From: Reyranella sp.
GTDB lineage: Bacteria > Pseudomonadota > Alphaproteobacteria > Reyranellales > Reyranellaceae
Assembly: GCA_030681635.1 (NCBI GenBank)
Contig: JAUXRT010000394.1
Span: forward strand, 1-9,099
Direction: 5' to 3'
DNA: 9,099 bases
Shown: positions 6,189-9,099 of the stretch, piece after piece
Numbering within the stretch: position 1 is the first letter of the stretch
Layout: each line of letters begins with the position of its first letter
The notes under the pieces: generated by a model
Database searches by the model: none
Told to the model about the DNA's origin: nothing
What the model saw: the letters and a program-made list of their open reading frames with translations, nothing else
Position numbers and translations under genes: made by a program

Positions 6189-7241
6189 ATGGCCGATCAA
6201 TCCAACATCTATGTGGGCGTTGCCGGCTATTTCGGAAAACCAGATCATCCCGGCCGCGTCGGTGTCTTCCGGCGCGGCACAAAAGGCGGCGACTGGCAGC
6301 ATGTGCTGGGCACCGTCCAGACGTTCACTGTCTTCGTCCATCCCGGCGATCCGGCGATCGTGTTCGCCGGCACCAACGACGGGGTGTGGCGCAGCGCCGA
6401 TGCCGGCGCCACCTTCCGGCGAACCCACTTCCCCGATGCCAAGAAGGAAGTCTGGTCCTTTCTGGTCGATTCGCGTGATCCCAGGCGCATCTTTGCCGGC
6501 GCCTCGCCGATCGATGTCTATCGCAGCGACGATGGCGGCGAGAGCTGGCGCAAGTTGCCCAATCCCGGCATGGCCACCCACTGCAAGGGCCCCTTCGCCT
6601 CGCGGGTGATGCGGCTGGCCCAGCATCCGAAGCGGCCGGACGAGATATATGCCGCGCTGGAAATCAACGGCGTGATGCGCAGCACCGACCTGGGCGAGAC
6701 CTGGTCCGACTGCAGCGCCGGCCTGATCAAGCTCGCCGAGCAGCCCCACCTCCAGAGCAAGATCGTGAGCGACACCACGGCCGAGGGCATGCTCGACAGC
6801 CATGCCGTCACCATCAATCCCGCCGACCCCGACGCCGTGATCGCGGCGATGCGCATGGGACTGTTCCGCAGCGCCGACCAGGGCCGCACCTGGCAGGACA
6901 TGCAGGTCGGCCGCTTCTCGCCCACCACCTACGGGCGCGACGTCAAGGTCTCGGCCGTCGAACCCAATACGCTCTACTCGGCGCTGAGCGTCGCGGCCTC
7001 CAGTCACGATGGCGGGCTCTACCGCAGCGAAGACGGTGGGCAGAGCTGGAAGCGTTTCGACAAGGTGCAGGTCCATGGCACCATCATGTCGATCGGCCTG
7101 CATCCGCGTGACGCCGCACAGGTCTACATGGGCGCGCGCTACGACGGTGAAGTGTTCGGGACGCAAGACGCCGGCAAGACCTGGCAGGCGATGCCGCTGC
7201 CCGGCGAAGTCCAGCACATCTATTCCGTGACCTGCGGTTAA
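6189..7241 (+). CDS. BNR/Asp-box repeat beta-propeller protein (sialidase/Ycf48-like fold), function unknown
   Basis: This 350-residue protein carries six Asp-box repeats of the S-x-D-x-G-x-T-W type, at residues 69-76, 113-120, 165-172, 228-235, 280-287 and 325-332. Most are preceded by a G-aromatic-R-S turn such as 'GVWRS', 'GLFRS' or 'GLYRS'. The spacing of 44-63 residues fits one box per blade, giving a likely six-bladed propeller that fills nearly the whole chain. Asp-boxes are structural, not catalytic, and no sialidase active-site arginine triad could be assigned, so a hydrolase label would be unsafe. There is no signal peptide or membrane segment, so a cytoplasmic location is inferred. 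AGGGA (6174-6178) lies 10 bases before the ATG and overlaps the preceding stop. The 13-base gap to the binding-protein gene points to co-transcription. A terminator follows. Confidence 0.85.
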   Translation: MADQSNIYVGVAGYFGKPDHPGRVGVFRRGTKGGDWQHVLGTVQTFTVFVHPGDPAIVFAGTNDGVWRSADAGATFRRTHFPDAKKEVWSFLVDSRDPRRIFAGASPIDVYRSDDGGESWRKLPNPGMATHCKGPFASRVMRLAQHPKRPDEIYAALEINGVMRSTDLGETWSDCSAGLIKLAEQPHLQSKIVSDTTAEGMLDSHAVTINPADPDAVIAAMRMGLFRSADQGRTWQDMQVGRFSPTTYGRDVKVSAVEPNTLYSALSVAASSHDGGLYRSEDGGQSWKRFDKVQVHGTIMSIGLHPRDAAQVYMGARYDGEVFGTQDAGKTWQAMPLPGEVQHIYSVTCG

Positions 7242-7261
7242 GCATCTCCAGCCGCGAACAC

Positions 7262-7289
7262 AAAAAAGGCGGCCCGGAGGCCGCCTTTT
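7262..7289. terminator. bidirectional intrinsic terminator
   Basis: A perfect 7-bp GC stem, GGCGGCC (7268-7274) with GGCCGCC (7279-7285), closes a 4-base loop. Six A's precede it (7262-7267) and four T's follow (7286-7289). The T run ends the + strand propeller transcript, 20 bases after its stop. The A run becomes a U run on the minus strand and can end the OmpA-lipoprotein transcript coming the other way. Confidence 0.88.
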
Positions 7290-7303
7290 CTATGATCCGG
7301 TGA

Positions 7304-7319
7304 CCAGCCCTGAGGCTGG
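7304..7319. repeat. small hairpin next to the terminator
   Basis: CCAGCC (7304-7309) and GGCTGG (7314-7319) form a perfect 6-bp stem with a 4-base loop. It lies between the OmpA-lipoprotein stop (7340) and the main terminator. It has no T run on either strand, so it is not a stand-alone intrinsic terminator; it may simply stabilise the 3' end of the minus-strand transcript. Confidence 0.35.
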
Positions 7320-7339
7320 CCACCGATCGTTTCCAACCG

Positions 7340-7966
7340 TTAGGTGCGCGGCGGCAGCTGGACCTTCGAGTCCGTCAGCGCCTTCTCGAGGACCGGGATG
7401 CCAGCGGCGGTGTTACCCGCATCGCACTGGGCGATCGCATCCGGAACCGGGCCTTGAGCCGGCGAAGCCGTGCTCGTCTTCCGCCACAGGGCGGCCAGCG
7501 AACGGCAGTATGCCATGTCGTTCGTGGTCGCGGCCGGAACCATGACAACGATCTCGACGCGGCGGTTCTGCGGCTCGCGCACCTGGTCGCCGGTCTGGAC
7601 GAGCAGGCCTGCTTCGCCGCGACCGACGGTGGTGATCGCCGTTGCCGGCACGCCTTCCTTGACGAGGGCGTCCTTGACGGTGTTCGCACGACGCAGCGAC
7701 AGCGCCATGTTGTAGGCTTCCGAGCCCGACGTGTCGGTGTGGCCGGTGGCGGTCACGCGGGCAGCGCCACGGGTCTTATAGGCAGTGGCCGCCTGCTGGA
7801 TCGTGTTCAGCGCCTGGGACGACAGGTTCGAGCGGTCCCAATCGAAGAACACCATGAACGTCGGCGGTGCGGGCGGCGGCGGCGGCGCGGCAGCCGGCGG
7901 CGGCGGCTCGTCGCAAGCGCTCAACAGCAGTGCTGCCGCGATAACGGCGAACATTGACTTCAACAT
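7340..7966 (-). CDS. OmpA-family peptidoglycan-binding lipoprotein
   Basis: This 208-residue envelope lipoprotein has a signal peptide at residues 1-17 ending in the lipobox Leu15-Ser-Ala-Cys18, with Cys18 as the lipidation site. A Pro/Ala-rich linker (20-35) follows, then an OmpA C-terminal domain from 'FMVFFDWDRSNLS' (37-49) through 'TGHTDTSGSEAYNMALSLRR' (74-93) to 'EPQNRRVEI' (131-139). These carry the peptidoglycan-contacting Asp and Arg of the family. It should tether a membrane to the cell wall. The last 60 or so residues lie beyond the OmpA domain and hold two cysteines, Cys154 and Cys181. The start at 7966 is preferred: it gives a normal-length signal peptide and leaves a G-rich stretch 9 bases upstream. 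An ATG at 7975 (three more residues) is possible, and a start at 8065 is unlikely. Asp19 directly after the lipidated Cys is unusual for an outer-membrane lipoprotein. Confidence 0.9.
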   Translation of the reverse strand: MLKSMFAVIAAALLLSACDEPPPPAAAPPPPPAPPTFMVFFDWDRSNLSSQALNTIQQAATAYKTRGAARVTATGHTDTSGSEAYNMALSLRRANTVKDALVKEGVPATAITTVGRGEAGLLVQTGDQVREPQNRRVEIVVMVPAATTNDMAYCRSLAALWRKTSTASPAQGPVPDAIAQCDAGNTAAGIPVLEKALTDSKVQLPPRT

Positions 7967-8023
7967 GGATATCATCCCCCCATAAAAAACGAGTAGCGTG
8001 GACCATGATGGAACACTCCGCTC

Positions 8024-8044
8024 AAAACGTAAAGTGCACGTTTT
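8024..8044. repeat. 7-bp inverted repeat upstream of the OmpA-lipoprotein gene
   Basis: AAAACGT (8024-8030) and ACGTTTT (8038-8044) are exact reverse complements around a 7-base spacer. They lie about 58 bases before the minus-strand lipoprotein start and 37 bases after the tRNA 3' end. The arms are AT-rich against a GC-rich background. It could be an operator or a weak terminator for the tRNA transcript; the sequence does not decide between them. Confidence 0.35.
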
Positions 8045-8081
8045 CGGATAGCAGCGTGCCCACAAGGGCCGGTTGTTCGAT

Positions 8082-8157
8082 TGGCGTCCCCAGCGGGATT
8101 CGAACCCGCGTCGCCGCCGTGAAAGGGCGGTGTCCTAGGCCTCTAGACGATGGGGAC
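8082..8157 (-). tRNA. tRNA-Glu (anticodon UUC)
   Basis: Read on the minus strand, this 76-base gene folds as a full cloverleaf. The 7-bp acceptor stem GTCCCCA (8157-8151) pairs with TGGGGAC (8092-8086), followed by discriminator G (8085) and an encoded CCA (8084-8082). The anticodon stem CCGCC/GGCGG encloses CTTTCAC with anticodon TTC, reading GAA/GAG glutamate codons. The T arm holds the standard GGTTCGAATCC. The gene lies between recJ (44 bases upstream) and the OmpA-lipoprotein gene, all on one strand. No attachment-site duplication or integrase is seen beside it. Confidence 0.97.
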
Positions 8158-8176
8158 GAAGCCGAAAGCGCGGCTG

Positions 8177-8205
8177 CATGTAGCGGTTGGAGGCTCCGAA
8201 ATCAA
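8177..8205 (-). promoter_or_regulatory. candidate promoter for tRNA-Glu
   Basis: On the minus strand TTGATT (8205-8200) and TACATG (8182-8177) are separated by 17 bases. The -35-like element matches TTGACA at 4 of 6 positions; the -10-like element matches TATAAT at only 3 of 6. Transcription would begin around 8170, about 13 bases before the mature tRNA 5' end. The -35-like element includes the recJ stop codon. Weak matches make this tentative; read-through from recJ is the alternative. Confidence 0.3.
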
Positions 8206-9099
8206 GCAAGCACCGAACCCGCCGAAGCCGCGGCGTCGTCGATTTGCAGTCGGACAGATTCACGCCCTCCGAAACGATCTATCCGGAGCGCCCCGGCGAC
8301 ATGGAGGACCGGCCGGGCGGGGTCCAGAAGGGCCGGGCCCAGCGCCGTCTGGTTGGCCCGGAAGGCGATCGCCTCCACCCGGCCCCGCTCCGATCCCACC
8401 AGGGTACAGCGCACGTGGCCCTCACCCACCGTCTGGGCATAGCTGACGCGAACGCTGGTGAGAACGAAACGCGGCAAGGCGTTGCCGGCCCCGAACGGGC
8501 CGACGCGCTCGATCATGTCGACCAGCTCCTGCGTTGCTGCCCCCGGCGACAGGGCGGCGTCAATGCCGAGCTCGCGCACAGGAGGTGCCGCGCCGAGCTG
8601 CGGGGCGATGCGGTCGTCGAGGAAGCGCGCAAGGCCCGGCAGCGCCTCGCGGGTCACCGTAAGACCTGCCGCCATGGCATGGCCGCCGCCGTTCACCAGC
8701 AGTCCGGCCTGGCGGGCGGCAATCACCGCCGCGCCAAGGTCGACGCCGCGTACCGAGCGGCCGGAGCCCTTCCCGAGGTCGCCGTCGAGGCCGATGACGA
8801 AGGCCGGCCGGCCATAGCGTTCGACCAGGCGGCTGGCCACGATGCCGATCACGCCCACATGCCAGCCGTCGCTCTCGACCACGAGCGCCGCCGGCAGCCC
8901 CTTGCGATCGGGCCCGTAAAGCCCCTCGACCCGCGAGATCGCCTGATCGAGCACGTCGCGTTCGATGGCGCGGCGCTCGGCGTTGAATTCATCAAGGCGC
9001 AGCGCCAAGGCGCTGACTTCGTGCGGATCGTCGCTCGACAACAGCCGCGCCCCGAGATCGGCTTGTCCGATGCGGCCGCCGGCATTGACCCTGGGCCCC
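8202..9099 (-). CDS. recJ: single-stranded-DNA-specific exonuclease RecJ, C-terminal half
   Basis: The frame runs off the right edge, so the start is outside the window; about 298 residues are visible of a family usually near 570-600. RecJ degrades single-stranded DNA 5' to 3' in recombination (RecF pathway), mismatch repair and base-excision repair. The fragment opens with 'GPRVNAGGRIGQADLGARLL', a RecJ signature near the end of the DHH domain. It then shows 'GWHVGVIGIVASRLVERYGR', 'GSGRSVRGVDL' and 'GGGHAMAAGLTV' of the DHHA1 domain, and ends with a region matching the C-terminal OB-fold domain ('GNALPRFVL', 'VEAIAFR'). The codon at 9041-9039 is TTG inside this continuous homology and is not a start. 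The DHH catalytic motifs lie outside the window. TGA stop at 8204-8202; no terminator is visible before tRNA-Glu. Confidence 0.96.
   Translation of the reverse strand, partial: GPRVNAGGRIGQADLGARLLSSDDPHEVSALALRLDEFNAERRAIERDVLDQAISRVEGLYGPDRKGLPAALVVESDGWHVGVIGIVASRLVERYGRPAFVIGLDGDLGKGSGRSVRGVDLGAAVIAARQAGLLVNGGGHAMAAGLTVTREALPGLARFLDDRIAPQLGAAPPVRELGIDAALSPGAATQELVDMIERVGPFGAGNALPRFVLTSVRVSYAQTVGEGHVRCTLVGSERGRVEAIAFRANQTALGPALLDPARPVLHVAGALRIDRFGGRESVRLQIDDAAASAGSVLA

Noticed and set aside
5018..6190. A 390-residue minus-strand open frame opposite the binding-protein gene
   Set aside because: It is a shadow of a clear binding-protein gene; its own translation is low-complexity, rich in Leu, Val, Gly, Asp and His, and shows no recognisable domain.
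7020..7175. Propeller protein as a true sialidase or glycosyl hydrolase
   Set aside because: Asp-boxes occur in many propellers; no sialidase arginine triad or signal peptide could be identified.
6162..7217. A 351-residue minus-strand open frame opposite the propeller gene
   Set aside because: Antisense shadow in GC-rich sequence; the six Asp-boxes on the + strand establish the real frame.
8058..8069. GCCC/GGGC hairpin after tRNA-Glu as a terminator
   Set aside because: Only a 4-bp stem and no T run on the minus strand downstream of it.
8082..8157. tRNA-Glu as a phage or island attachment site
   Set aside because: No integrase and no second copy of the tRNA 3' end were found in the window; the flanks are housekeeping-type genes.

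Overview
This GC-rich window (by eye about two-thirds G+C) looks like ordinary chromosome from an alphaproteobacterium. The gene types point that way: class III CoA-transferase, Mcl-like lyase, orphan Bug/TctC and Liv-type solute-binding proteins, and an OmpA-family lipoprotein. A Rhodospirillales/Reyranella-like or Bradyrhizobium-like relative is a guess from gene content only. No phage, transposase, integrase, CRISPR or plasmid signal was seen. Ten protein genes (two cut by the window ends) and one tRNA fill almost all of it, and no gap exceeds 300 bases.

Layout. Positions 1-2612 (+) hold a compact catabolic run: the end of a CaiB/BaiF CoA-transferase, an Mcl/CitE-type CoA-ester lyase and an MFS transporter. 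The simplest reading is uptake of an organic acid, activation by CoA transfer and cleavage of the thioester. At 2609-3568 (-) is a periplasmic Bug/TctC solute-binding protein, convergent with the MFS gene and divergent from a VOC/glyoxalase-fold protein (3645-4142, +). The VOC gene in turn converges on a dienelactone-hydrolase-family gene (4139-4879, -). Both convergent pairs meet with their TAG stops sharing one CTAG tetramer.

At 4958-7241 (+) is a two-gene unit: a Liv-type periplasmic binding protein, then a signal-less six-Asp-box beta-propeller protein. It is divergent from the hydrolase gene across a short gap that carries an 8-bp inverted repeat. A bidirectional hairpin terminator at 7262-7289 separates this unit from an OmpA-domain lipoprotein gene (7340-7966, -). 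Upstream of that, on the same strand, lie tRNA-Glu(UUC) (8082-8157) and the C-terminal half of recJ (8202-9099).

The items most worth a second look are the binding-protein/propeller operon, the CoA-transferase/Mcl-like/MFS module, the inverted repeats in the three regulatory gaps, and the confinement of CTAG to gene ends, one gap and the tRNA. Nothing here clearly amounts to a new defence or mobile system.
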